From the NCBI GenBank assembly GCA_965197495.1, contig OZ240210.1, forward strand, positions 2,666,001 to 2,730,000: a stretch of DNA of 64,000 bases. The letters are read 5' to 3'. Positions 1 to 9,101 of the stretch are shown here, piece after piece. This stretch comes from SMYC01 sp965197495. GTDB lineage: Bacteria; Acidobacteriota; Vicinamibacteria; Marinacidobacterales; SMYC01. The notes under the pieces were generated by a model, which worked only from the letters and a program-made list of their open reading frames with translations, was not told where the DNA came from and ran no database searches. The translations under genes were made by a program, and so were the position numbers. The number at the start of each line of letters is the position of its first letter. Position 1 is the first letter of the stretch.

Positions 1-2
1 TC

Positions 3-755
3 GTCAAGAGCCCCCGAGAGATCGAGCTGATCCGCAAAGCGACGCGCCTTTCCGGGCTTGCGCTCATGGAAGCGATGCGATCGAGCCGGCCCGGAATGAT
101 GGAGTACGAGCTCGACGCGCTCGCCAAGTTCATCTTCTTCAAAGAAGGGGCGCAGTCGGACGCTTATTACTCGCTCATCGCGGGCGGGCCGAACGCCTGG
201 TACCCGCATTACCACCGCGGCAAGCGCGAGCTCAAAGACGGCGAGCTGCTTCTGATGGACTACGCTCCTGATGTCGGCTACTACTCGAGTGACGTGACTC
301 GCCAGTGGCCCGTGAACGGCCGCTTCAACGCCTGGCAGCGCGATCTCTACGGGTTCTATTTGGCCTACTACAACGCCATCCTCGATTCGATCCATCCGGA
401 CGACGTGAACGCGAACATGAACGACGCCGCAGACAAGATGGACCGCATTCTCGAAACGTGGCCGTTCACGAAGCCGATTTATCGGGAAGCCGCAGAGCGT
501 TTCGTCGCCGCCTATCGGGAGCGCGCGAGCCGGCGTCCCGCGAGCCTCGGGCATGGTGTGGGCATGGCGGTCCACGACGTCGGCGTCCATGACGCCAGCC
601 TCGTCCCCGGCATGGTCTTCACGATCGAACCGCAATTTTGCGTCTCCGAGGAACAAATTTATATTCGTCTCGAAGACGTCATCCTTATTAAGGAGGACGG
701 AGCATTAAGGAGGACGGAGCGGAAAATCTATCAGGGTTCGTCCCGATGGAAATAG
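3..755 (+). CDS. M24 metallopeptidase (Xaa-Pro aminopeptidase-like), 5' partial, C terminus frameshifted
   Basis: Only the catalytic pita-bread domain lies in the window; the frame is open from base 3, so the gene begins upstream. The five metal ligands expected of dinuclear M24 enzymes are visible: Asp in MDYAPDVGYYSSD (two Asp), His in GHGVGMAVHDVG, Glu in FTIEPQF and Glu in RLEDVIL. The family removes N-terminal residues before proline, usually in the cytosol. An exact 17-bp tandem duplication at 687-720 shifts the frame in the last coding stretch. Removing one copy restores a normal tail (ENLSGFVPMEIDAIEALMK and so on) ending at the TAA at 809-811. All catalytic residues lie before the lesion, so the protein could remain active with an abnormal end. 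Family assignment is secure; the exact peptidase subtype is not. Confidence 0.85.
   Translation, partial: VKSPREIELIRKATRLSGLALMEAMRSSRPGMMEYELDALAKFIFFKEGAQSDAYYSLIAGGPNAWYPHYHRGKRELKDGELLLMDYAPDVGYYSSDVTRQWPVNGRFNAWQRDLYGFYLAYYNAILDSIHPDDVNANMNDAADKMDRILETWPFTKPIYREAAERFVAAYRERASRRPASLGHGVGMAVHDVGVHDASLVPGMVFTIEPQFCVSEEQIYIRLEDVILIKEDGALRRTERKIYQGSSRWK
687..720. repeat. 17-bp perfect tandem duplication causing a frameshift
   Basis: Bases 687-703 and 704-720 are identical (attaaggaggacggagc twice). The extra 17 bases shift the M24 peptidase frame. Deleting either copy gives an uninterrupted frame to 811, so the duplication is probably recent, or an assembly artefact. Confidence 0.9.
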
Positions 756-816
756 ACGCGATCGAAGCATTGATGAAGGAGGACGGCCTCCTCCAAACCT
801 ATTCGAGGTAAGACGC

Positions 817-1305
817 ATGCACCCATCGGTTCTACCACTCGAGCGTACGCTCGACATGAACACGCGACTGTTACTGAACTGTCTCGACGGCGTCGACGAC
901 ACGATGGCCCTCGAACGACCGAAAGAGGGAACGAATCACGTCGCCTTTCTCGCGCTTCACATGCTCGACGCGCGCTACTTTCTTTTGCGCACGGCGGGCG
1001 TCGAGCTCGACTGTCCTTTCAAAGATCTTCTCGAAGGCAAAAAGGGTGTCGACGACTTCGAAGCTTATCCAGCACTCGCCGAGGTCCGTGACGCGTGGGC
1101 GGTCGTGTCGAAGAAACTCTCGAAGCGACTCGAAGAGCTGCGCGAGCAGGATCTCGAGGCAAAGCCATCGTTCGAGTTCCCCATAGAAGGCGGCGAAACC
1201 GTGCTCGGCGCGATTGCCTTTTTGACGCAGCACGACGGCTACCACTTAGGTCAGATCGCGATGCATCGGCGCTACCTGGGACTGGGCGCGATGGCGTACA
1301 AGTAA
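817..1305 (+). CDS. DinB-family protein
   Basis: A 162-residue protein with the DinB/YfiT-like four-helix bundle pattern: His in NHVAFLALHMLDARYF and the C-terminal HDGYHLGQIAMHRR, which supply the usual three-His metal site. Members include bacillithiol and mycothiol-dependent transferases and many proteins of unknown role, so the reaction cannot be named. Length fits the family. It follows the M24 peptidase gene by a few bases after that gene's ancestral stop at 811, so co-transcription is plausible. It is the first of three DinB-fold genes in the window (also 14295 and 45923), which are not close copies of each other. Confidence 0.8.
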   Translation: MHPSVLPLERTLDMNTRLLLNCLDGVDDTMALERPKEGTNHVAFLALHMLDARYFLLRTAGVELDCPFKDLLEGKKGVDDFEAYPALAEVRDAWAVVSKKLSKRLEELREQDLEAKPSFEFPIEGGETVLGAIAFLTQHDGYHLGQIAMHRRYLGLGAMAYK

Positions 1306-1349
1306 GAAGACCGGTGGTACTCCCACTCAACCCACGAGCCTTCGCCGGA

Positions 1350-1407
1350 TGCACACGTGTGCACGGACTTCAAGTAATACTTGAGCTTAGTCTTAGTGAA
1401 CACGTGT
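1350..1407. promoter_or_regulatory. Cluster of three short palindromes between convergent genes
   Basis: A perfect 14-bp palindrome tgcacacgtgtgca (1350-1363), a 13-bp odd palindrome caagtaatacttg (1371-1383) and acacgtgt (1400-1407) lie within 58 bp between the DinB gene and the convergent retropepsin-like gene. They resemble protein-binding half-site pairs more than a terminator, as no U-run follows. Function unknown. Confidence 0.3.
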
Positions 1408-1514
1408 GCGCAGCCGCTCGGACGCTTGTCCCTTTCCTCTCCGTTCTCCTTCACGTTTGCTGTTTTCTTTCTCCAAAACTGTGGAAAAGAGCGTCCGACA
1501 ACAGAGGCCTTGTG

Positions 1515-1946
1515 TCAATCAAGGGGGCCGAAATAGAAATCGTTGGTCTGGGGGTCGACGGCAAAGCGGATACGTTCCAGAAAGCCACAATATCCGATGA
1601 AATTTCCTTGTTCCCAGTCCTGGGAAACGAATAACGTAGCCTCCACGCGGAGAGAATCCCCTTCGTCAGCTAGGATGGTCATCGGTACGCGAACCAGACG
1701 ACCATTCACCGTCCCCCTTCGAGTCGACAGACTTATCGGTGGGCCGCTTTCGTCGAGAAGACCGAGCCCCTCCGCAATATCCCGCTCCAGAATGGACCAC
1801 GCCGCACCAGTATCCACTTGCGCAAGGATCGGTACTTCCACGTCGCGGGGAAACAGTCGGATGTAGATCTTAGAGATGGTGTCGGGACCACCTAGGGTGT
1901 CGAAGAAACTTGCGCGACCAACGGAAAAGTCGTGGAGGGTAAGCAC
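1515..1946 (-). CDS. Putative retropepsin-like aspartyl protease
   Basis: A 143-residue protein with one aspartyl-protease motif, QVDTGAAWSIL, followed by the alternating beta pattern of retropepsin folds and the ending FAVDPQTNDFYFG. Bacterial single-domain retropepsins work as homodimers, each giving one Asp; that is family knowledge. No signal peptide is seen. The first codon appears to be GTG (1944-1946). Its partner gene at 1953-2306 ends six bases upstream, so the two form a small operon. The arrangement (short alpha-helical protein then small retropepsin) looks like a cassette, but no function can be assigned. Confidence 0.6.
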   Translation of the reverse strand: MLTLHDFSVGRASFFDTLGGPDTISKIYIRLFPRDVEVPILAQVDTGAAWSILERDIAEGLGLLDESGPPISLSTRRGTVNGRLVRVPMTILADEGDSLRVEATLFVSQDWEQGNFIGYCGFLERIRFAVDPQTNDFYFGPLD

Positions 1947-1952
1947 TCCTGC

Positions 1953-2306
1953 CTACCCGAAGTGATGAACTAGAGGGGTTTCGCCTTTGAGATCCTTTAT
2001 CCGCAGCTGAAGGTCTCTAAACGAAGCCGCGTCCGCAACGAGCTTACCCCCTGAAACGGCAACCCAGCGGCCTCGGTAAGCCTCACGATTCGCAACAATC
2101 CACTCCACTTCCTGGGTTCGATCCGCGTCCTGAATCTTCCGCGGCGCGGCCTTAGGGGGCGCCAGAACAACCTTCCACTGTAACAATTCTGGCTCGCCAC
2201 CCTGTTCCTCGAGAGCTTCGGCAAGCAGCTCTCTTGCCTCGGTAATCCGCTCCTCTTCAACCAGCGCTCGAAGTTCCGTAGCTGCAGAGTCTCTTTTCAC
2301 CGGCAT
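1953..2306 (-). CDS. Small DUF5678-like protein
   Basis: A 117-residue protein. The N-terminal half is charged and helical (residues 10-40 rich in Glu/Leu). The C-terminal half carries a pattern with WIVANREAYRGRWVAVSGG and then LVADAASFRDLQL, which matches my recollection of DUF5678-type proteins (a small fold often placed next to proteases). It precedes and is probably co-transcribed with the retropepsin-like gene. No catalytic residues are evident; a chaperone, inhibitor or substrate role for the neighbour is only a guess. Confidence 0.5.
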   Translation of the reverse strand: MPVKRDSAATELRALVEEERITEARELLAEALEEQGGEPELLQWKVVLAPPKAAPRKIQDADRTQEVEWIVANREAYRGRWVAVSGGKLVADAASFRDLQLRIKDLKGETPLVHHFG

Positions 2307-2496
2307 CCAAGGCTGCTCCTATAATCTAGAGCTTACCTGATTTCGCTTGGATCTGCTGCTTGGCCGGTCCGAGTTCGCAAAGCGCTTTCCTAAAAATAGG
2401 CCCCACCCTATTCCTCACCTATCCCACCCATCTCCTTCCAGACGTAGTTGGCGAGGGGTTGCCGGCGATCCACCAACGTCGTAACATCGTCTCGCC

Positions 2497-4273
2497 ATGT
2501 CCCTCGCAATCGGCCACAAACTCACCCACTACGAGATCCTCGAGCCCATCGGCAAAGGCGGTATGGGGGAGGTCTATCGAGCCCGGGACACGAAACTCGG
2601 TCGTGACGTGGCCATCAAAGTTCTCCACGAGGAGTTCTTGCAGGACAAGGAGCGACTGGACCGCTTCGAGCGGGAGGCTCGTATTCTTGCCCAGCTCAAC
2701 CACGCGAACATCGCCACCCTTCACGGGCTCGAAGAATCGGACGGGCAACAGTTCCTCGTGATGGAGCTGGTCGAAGGTGAGACGCTAGCCGAGCGCATCG
2801 CGAAGGGTCCGATGCCGGTTGATGAAGCTGTCCCGTTGATGAAGGTCCCCGTGGGCGGCGGGCCGGCCATGCACCTCTACCCGCAGAGCGAACCCCTCGG
2901 CGCATCTTGGGGCGACGACGGGTTCATCTACTTCGCGGAGACCGACAGCGGCGAGCGGAACGGGATCTACCGGATCCCAGAAGCCGGTGGCACGCCGGAG
3001 CGCGTCACGGTTCCCGACCAAGCGTCGGGAGAGGTGGCCCACTGGTGGCCCGAAGTGTTGCCCGGCGGCAGCGCAATCCTGTTCAGGGCACAATCGGGGG
3101 CCGGGCGCTCCGGGATCAGCGCGGTCTCGCTCCAGAATGGAGAGCGCCGTGAGGTGATCGCGCCTGGCAACCGTCCACTCTACGCGCCTACCGGGCACTT
3201 GCTGTATCACAGCGGCCTCGTGGGCTACGCCATCCCTTTCGACCCCGTTCGCCTCGAGACCAGCGGAGCGAGCGTGCCGTTGACCGAGATCGCCGGGAGC
3301 ATCGACGTCTCCGCTACGGGCACGCTGGCTTACACGACCAGATCGACTGCGATTCTCCGGTCGGGTGAGCTCGTGTGGGTGAATCGCGACGGCCAGCAGC
3401 AACTCGTCACGGAAGGCCGTCGCGGCTACCAGCCGCACCCGCGCATCGCTCCCGACGGCCGTCGCATCGCCGTGACGAGCGCGCCCGAGGGAGAAATCCC
3501 AGTCGACATCTGGACGCTCGACGTCGACCGCGGCGTCTTTTCGAGGATCACGATCTCGATGGGAACCAACGCCGCCATCCGACCGGTGTGGTCGGGGGAC
3601 GGGAGCCGCATCTTTTTTGCGTCGAATCGGAACGGGCAATGGGAGATTTTCTCGAAGTCGTCCGACGGGACCGGGGAAGAGACGCAGGTCACGTTCGGGG
3701 CTCGCCGGTTCCCCGCATCGATCTCCGCCGACGGCAGTCTCTTGTTCTACCGCGAGAGCGGGGTGGACTCCGGTTTGAACATCGGCGTCCTGCGACTGGA
3801 TGTGGAGTCCGTGCCGGAGCTTATCTTCGACTCGAAGTTCAACGAAACGACCGCGACGTTGTCGGCCCGATGGGAAGTGGCTCGCCTATGTGTCCGACGA
3901 ATCGGGTCAGCTCGAGGTCTACGTCGTGTCGTTTCCAGAGCTGGGGCAGAGACAGCAAGTCTCGAGAGACGGCGGCGCGGAGCCTCTATGGGCGCCGCAC
4001 GGCGGAGAGCTCTTCTATCGGCGCAGTGACAGCATGATGGCCGTTCCTGTCGTATTGGGCGCTCGCTTCGATGCCGGCGCACCCGTCGAGCTCTTCAGTG
4101 GACCGTTCCAGAGAGGCGGCGAGTCGAGCACCAACACGAACTACGATGTCTCCCCGGACGGCCAGCGATTCCTCATGATCCGGGAACCCGAGGACTCAGC
4201 CATCGGGGACCAAATTCATCTCGTCTTCAACTGGTTTGAAGAGCTCAAACGCCTCGTCCCGACCGACCGCTAG
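2497..4273 (+). pseudogene. Ser/Thr protein kinase-TolB propeller gene, catalytic core deleted and frameshifted
   Basis: The N terminus is a Hanks-type kinase start: glycine loop GKGGMGEVYRARD, Lys in VAIKVL, and the N lobe to GETLAERI. At about residue 110 it jumps directly from PMPVDEAVPLMK to a PD40/TolB beta-propeller (GGGPAMHLYPQSEPLGASW onward). The catalytic loop (HRD), DFG and the rest of the C lobe, plus any membrane segment, are missing. The propeller continues to about 3864, where one extra G (3864-3865) shifts the frame; the downstream frame continues with PDGKWLAYVSDESGQLEVYV to the stop at 4273. Such kinase-PD40 fusions are abundant in Acidobacteriota. This copy cannot phosphorylate. 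Confidence 0.85.
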
Positions 4274-4291
4274 GCTCCTCTCAAACCGGAA

Positions 4292-5981
4292 TCAAGCTCG
4301 GTTGAGCCTCGCCACGCCCTTCGACGCGGTTTCGCTCAAAGCGCTTCTGGCCTCATCCAGCTCGGCGCGCGTGCTGTCCTCGGCGGCCAGTTCCAACAGC
4401 TTCTCGTAATAGCTGTGAGCGACCTCGGGCTCGCCGGCAGCCTTCGCCGCTCGGGCCGCTCCGAGGTAGCTATTGATGCGACGCGGAGCTTGGCTGAGCG
4501 AAGCTTCGTATGCGGTCACCGCCTCTTGCGGGCGGCCCAGTTCGGCCAGCATGTCGCCCAGTTGCTCGTGAGCAGGGAGGACCCGGCCCGGGCTCGGGGC
4601 GCTCTTATCGGTCTCGCTCTCCAGCTCGGCCGCGGATCGCAACAGCTCCAAGGCTCGCTCCGGGTCTTCCTTTGCCAGAGCCAGCCATCCCGCCGCCTGA
4701 CGTCGCAAGACCTCGCTCGTGTTGCGCGCCCAGACCGTCTGAGCGGTTTGCATCTCTCTCGAAAGCCTCTCGAGCACGACGAGCTCGCGCTCTGCCTGTT
4801 CGATCTGCCCGCTGCGAGCCGCGCCCACGATGCGCGCCCAGTAACGCAAAATGACCGCATTCCTGACCTCGTAATTTCCGCCCGCCTTCTCGGCGGCCTC
4901 GAGCGGCTTCAGGGAAGCGGCCGCTTCCCAATCGCGTCTTTCCATCGCATAGCGCGCAGGGGCGGCGCCTGCGTTGAAGCTCACGACGCCGTTGCGCCAG
5001 TTCAGATCGTTTCGCGAGTCAATGTCCTCGACGACTCGCCCCGCGTTCTCGTCCTGGCCCCGTTGCAAGTAGGCGTACACAAGATAGTCCAGGGCATGCA
5101 ACTCGTTGACTTGGGCCTGTCCCATCACGCCGAAGCGCTCCCTGCGCTCTCGGGCTGCCTTTGCCGAGCGGGTGTTCGCGTCAATCGAGTCCTCCCACAT
5201 CCCCACTTGAGTGAAGATATGTCCCGACATGTGTAGTGCGTGGGGCATCGAGGCCGCGATGTCGAGATAGCGGTGGGCGGCCTCGACGGCACGCTCGGCC
5301 AGCAGGGGGACGTCGTAGCTGTGGATGATGTAGTGCGCTAATCCCGGATGGTTCGGCATCTCCAGAAATAGCGGCTCGAGCATGCCGCCCGTTCGCTTCT
5401 GCGTCGCGTAGGTTTTGTCTGTCGGGTGGGCATTGCTCAGGGCGGCGAGGGCGTAGAAAATCTCGGCTTCCCAGTCGTCTGAGTTTTGGCCGTGCACCTC
5501 TGCCATCGCGGCCTCGTAGCGAACGGCGCGCTCTCGATGGCCGAGACTCTCGGCATCGTCGAAGAAAGCTCCAATGGCCGTGATGTAGAGTGTCTCTCGC
5601 TCTGTCGCTTCGAGGCTTCTCGCTCTCTCTACCGCTTTCCGCGCCCAATCTCAGCTCGTCCTCCGTCGGCGGCGCCCACAGGGGGTGGTAGTACGTCATG
5701 GCCACACCCCAGTGAGCCATCGCGCAATCGGCGTCCTCTGCAATCGCCTCGAACATTCCGCGGGCCTCTTCGAACTCGAAGGAGTGGAGCATGGCGACGG
5801 CATTGTCGAAGGCACCCTGGACGTCTTCGGCGCAGGATGTCTCGAACCGAACATTTCCCACGACGTCAGCGATCTCCGCGGTGTCGCTGGGCTTTTCAAC
5901 GTCGCCGGTATCCATGCACGCCAGAAACGCCAGCGGAAGGACACACAGACCGATGAGCAGTAAACGGCTTTTTGCAGACAT
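4292..5981 (-). pseudogene. Exported TPR protein, one frameshift
   Basis: Starting at ATG 5979-5981 the product has a signal peptide (MSAKSRLLLIGLCVLPLAFLAC) that may be a lipoprotein signal, although the lipobox is imperfect (FLAC). Then follow TPR-like helical pairs: MLHSFEFEEARGMFEAIAED, AHWGVAMTYYHPLW and, near the end, TPR units around AYEASLSQAPRR and LGAARAAKAAGEPEVA. After LRLGA (about 5640) the frame is lost; the other frame resumes with KAVERARSLEATERE and runs to 4292. A one-base change near 5636-5645 would rejoin about 560 residues. The pattern AHWGxAMTYYHPLW is typical of large periplasmic TPR proteins in Acidobacteriota and Bacteroidota. Function unknown. Confidence 0.75.
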
Positions 5982-6087
5982 CCTACTTCTCTTTGAAAAT
6001 GACCAAGCTTCCCGCATCGGCCGATTATATGGAAATGCAATCCGCAGTGGCAAGCGACGTGAGCTTCGACGTAGCGGATGCGGGCAT

Positions 6088-7995
6088 CTAACCGCGATCG
6101 GGCGCGGGCTTCTGCTCCTCGAGCTCCATCCACCGCTCGAGCGCTCGCTCGAGGGACGTCTTGGCCGCCTCGAGCTGCTCGAGCACAGGCTCGACCTCTT
6201 CAAAAGGTTGTGCGTAGAAGTCCGGCGCGCCCGTGCGCGCCTCGAGCGCCGCGACTTCTTCTTCCAACGCTTCGATCTTCTCCGGGAGAGCCTCGAGCTC
6301 GAGCTTGAGCTTGTAGCTCAGCTTGGTCGCTGCCCGAGGCGGCTCGTGGCGCGGCTGCTGCTTCGCCCCGTCGCGAGGCGCTCGCGTGGGCCCTTCCTTC
6401 ACCGCCAGCGCACGGCCTTGCCGCGCCCAATCGCTATAACCACCGACGTAGTGTTCGAGCAAGCCGCCCTCCTCGAAGACGAGTGTGCTCGTTACCACGT
6501 TGTCGAGGAAGGTGCGGTCGTGGCTGACGAGGATCAAAGTCCCTTTGTAGTCCATGAGCTGCTGTTCCAGGACCTCCAGCGTCTCGAGATCCAAATCGTT
6601 CGTCGGCTCGTCGAGAACGAGCAGATTGGACGCGCGGGCAAACAAGCGCGCGAGGATGAGACGGTTGCGCTCCCCTCCCGAAAGCGCGGCGACTTTGGAT
6701 TGCGTTCGCTTGGGACTGAACAAGAAAGCGCCGAGATAGCTGATGACGTGGCGATCGTTCCCGTCGATGCGCACGAGCTCGCCGCCGCCGCTGACGGTCT
6801 CGGCCACGGTCTTGTCGGGGACGAGCTCGCGTCTCAGTTGATCGAAATAGGCGATTTCGAGCTTCGTCCCTAGCTTTACCGTGCCGGATTCGGGCTCGAG
6901 CTCTCCGAGCATGATGCGCAAGAGCGTGGTCTTCCCGACGCCGTTATTTCCGATGAGCCCGAGCCGGCCACCGCGAAGGAGCTCGAGCGAGAGGTCCTCG
7001 AACAATCGGTCCTCTCCATAGCCGTGAGTGACATTCTCGAGCTCGATCACTCGGCGCCCGGAGGCCCCCGCACGCTCGACACGCATCCGAGCCGTCCCCT
7101 CACGTTGCGCACGCTCCCCATGAACCTTCCGCATCGCTTCGAGCGCACGCACGCGCCCTTCATTTCTCGTGCGCCTCGCCTTGATGCCCTGCCGGACCCA
7201 CGTCTCTTCCTCCGCTAGGCGTTTGTCGAACAAAGCCTCGGCGCGCATTTCGGCCTCGAGCGCTGCCTCTTTCCGGCGAAGAAAGTTCTGATAATCCCCC
7301 GGCCAGCTCGTGAGCGACGCCCGATCGAGCTCGACGATTCGGGTCGCGATCCGCTCGAGAAGCGTGCGGTCGTGGGTCACGAAGAGCAAGCTGCCCGAGA
7401 ACCCTCGCACCCGTTCCTCGAGCCACTCGATCGTGTCGAGATCGAGATGGTTCGTCGGCTCGTCGAGCAGCAAAAGCTCGGGACGGGAGACCAGCGCGCG
7501 CGCGAGGGCCACTCGGCGGCGCCAACCTCCCGACAGCGCTTTCATCTCTCGATCCGCGGGCAAGCCCATCTCGAGCATCAAGCTCTCCGCGCGCCTATCG
7601 AGATCCCATCCAGACTCGGCGTCGATACGGTGCTGAAGCTTTTCGAGCTCGAGAAGTCCCGCGGCGTCCAGGCTCTCTGCCGTAAGGCGGTGATATTCGT
7701 CGACCAGAACCTGCAGCGAGTGCAATCCGCCGGTGACGTGATCGCGAACCGTGGCGTCGCCGGCTTCGGGGAGCGTCTGCGCGAGGTGGCTTATGCGGAG
7801 GCCCGCTTTGTGCTTGATTTGGCCGGCATCGGGCTTCTCGTCTCCGGCGATGAGGCGGAGCAAGCTTGTTTTACCGGCGCCGTTGCGCCCGATGAGGCAT
7901 ACCCGTTCGCCCGGTTCGAGCACGAGAGAGGCCTCGCGCAATATGGTGTGGTCGCTGATCTCGTAGGTCACGGCGTCGACGGTCAGAAGCGGCAT
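6088..7995 (-). CDS. uup: ABC-F family ATPase, Uup-like
   Basis: Two ABC domains on one chain without membrane segments. Domain 1: Walker A GRNGAGKTS, signature LSGGWRRRVALARAL, Walker B LLLLDEPTNHLD. Domain 2: GNNGVGKTT, LSGGERNRLILARLF, LLVLDEPTNDLD. The charged linker between them and a C-terminal coiled coil (LEALPEKIEALEEEVAALEA) match Uup rather than EttA. ABC-F proteins act on the ribosome and relieve stalled translation; Uup is also linked to the fate of branched DNA in E. coli. I prefer the ATG at 7995 (MPLLTVDAVTYEI), which aligns with the usual ABC start; the frame stays open to 8076. Intact. Confidence 0.9.
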   Translation of the reverse strand: MPLLTVDAVTYEISDHTILREASLVLEPGERVCLIGRNGAGKTSLLRLIAGDEKPDAGQIKHKAGLRISHLAQTLPEAGDATVRDHVTGGLHSLQVLVDEYHRLTAESLDAAGLLELEKLQHRIDAESGWDLDRRAESLMLEMGLPADREMKALSGGWRRRVALARALVSRPELLLLDEPTNHLDLDTIEWLEERVRGFSGSLLFVTHDRTLLERIATRIVELDRASLTSWPGDYQNFLRRKEAALEAEMRAEALFDKRLAEEETWVRQGIKARRTRNEGRVRALEAMRKVHGERAQREGTARMRVERAGASGRRVIELENVTHGYGEDRLFEDLSLELLRGGRLGLIGNNGVGKTTLLRIMLGELEPESGTVKLGTKLEIAYFDQLRRELVPDKTVAETVSGGGELVRIDGNDRHVISYLGAFLFSPKRTQSKVAALSGGERNRLILARLFARASNLLVLDEPTNDLDLETLEVLEQQLMDYKGTLILVSHDRTFLDNVVTSTLVFEEGGLLEHYVGGYSDWARQGRALAVKEGPTRAPRDGAKQQPRHEPPRAATKLSYKLKLELEALPEKIEALEEEVAALEARTGAPDFYAQPFEEVEPVLEQLEAAKTSLERALERWMELEEQKPAPDRG

Positions 7996-8227
7996 CAGCG
8001 CCGGGATTATAGACATTTCGGTGCGATTAGGGTCCACGGGGAGCAACGTCGTCTTTGCCAATGTGCCCGATGTCACACCATCGGCTTTCGCGTGGACGGC
8101 GAACGAAGCGCGGCCGGCTAGATCTCGTCTTACATCACTTCAGGATCGGTTTCGCGTTTTTTCGGAACTAACCGAGAGAAGTACACTTAGATCGGAACCA
8201 AAGGCTGGCTCACGCATTTCTACGCTT

Positions 8228-8450
8228 ATGGATACGATCTGCATGGATTTGAGGCATTCATCTCGCCGTATCCTTTGGGCTGAGTCGCTACCTTCAGAGC
8301 GTGTTGTTCGAGGTCGAGCCTTTCGATCCGCCGACGTTCATCGTTGTGGCGGTGCTCCTCGGTGCGGCGGTGCTCTTGGCAAGCGCCGTCCCGACGCGCC
8401 AGGCGGCGAAGACCGACGCGATGAAAGCGCTCCGCTACGAACAACTCGGT
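8228..8450 (+). pseudogene. Relic of an ADOP-type FtsX/MacB permease
   Basis: The first bases give MDTICMDLRHSSRRI, the usual N terminus of ADOP permeases (MDxxxxDLRxAxRRL). About 30 bases later, in another frame, comes the typical C-terminal helix and tail: RYLQSVLFEVEPFDPPTF, a hydrophobic run, then AVPTRQAAKTDAMKALRYE. More than 90 percent of the gene (normally about 800 codons) is missing, so this is a deletion scar. ADOP permeases are heavily expanded in Acidobacteriota. Confidence 0.7.
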
Positions 8451-8923
8451 GACGTTTTTGGCTTGACGGGAGCGCTGCTCCCGCGAAGCTCCGCGCGGAG
8501 TTTCCCGATCGTCTTGTTCACGACATGCTCGCGCGGCAGCAACGGAACGATGTCGTGCCTTCGCGGGCTCACGCGGTTGATCTCGGCGAGAAGCCTTGGA
8601 TTCCCCGGGTCTTGCCGAAGCCCTTCGCGCAGCACCTTGGCGGCCTGCGACCTCCATCCGGTTTGCTCGTGGAACCGGGCGAGGTTGATGTACATCTGCA
8701 CGTCGTAGAAAGCGATTTCGACCGCACGCTCACACCAGGCAAGACCGGATTTCACATCTCCCTCTTCGGTCGCGATGAGAAGGCCGCCATAGGACAAAAC
8801 TTTGGCCTCGCGGCAACCGTTGTCGATGAGCTCACGAAATAAGGCTGCGGCCTGCGTCCGGCGGCCGTCTTGAAAGAGCTCTATAGCTCTTTGCTCGAGC
8901 GAGAGTTGGTCATGACGGTACAT
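8435..8923 (-). CDS. Small TPR protein
   Basis: About 160 residues of TPR-type helical pairs: LSLEQRAIELFQDGRRTQAAALFRE, then YGGLLIATEEGDVKSGLAWCERAVE, then YINLARFHEQTGWRSQAAKVLREGL. A basic tail follows (VVNKTIGKLRAELRG). No signal peptide, so probably cytosolic. Two starts are possible, GTG at 8941 and ATG at 8923; I chose the ATG because a purine-rich stretch (ggggag) precedes it. The 3' end overlaps the tail of the FtsX relic on the other strand. Scaffold function inferred from TPR only. Confidence 0.6.
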   Translation of the reverse strand: MYRHDQLSLEQRAIELFQDGRRTQAAALFRELIDNGCREAKVLSYGGLLIATEEGDVKSGLAWCERAVEIAFYDVQMYINLARFHEQTGWRSQAAKVLREGLRQDPGNPRLLAEINRVSPRRHDIVPLLPREHVVNKTIGKLRAELRGSSAPVKPKTSPSCS

Positions 8924-9101
8924 GCACTCCCCAATCTCCACGAGGCAGGAGGTGGGGAAACCGCCCGGGGAAAAGTCCAGGTTTCGTAATGCAAAAAAAC
9001 TGCCAAACGGAGCGCGCCCGTAACACGTTGATAGCTAGCAACTTTCGATCGAACGCACAATCGAAGATTGTGGGAAAAACCCAACGCTAAGAGTTTAAGA
9101 A

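Noticed and set aside
4415..5236. 273-codon plus-strand frame opposite the TPR gene
   Set aside because: Low-complexity translation caused by codon bias of the minus-strand gene; no start signal or family pattern.
5791..6873. Long open frame on the plus strand across the uup gene
   Set aside because: It is the antisense shadow of a well-supported ABC-F gene with all ATPase motifs on the minus strand; the translated protein has no domain pattern.
7978..8010. TATAAT-like sequence upstream of the preferred uup start as a promoter
   Set aside because: A single -10-like hexamer without a convincing -35 element, in a genome whose promoter consensus is unknown.
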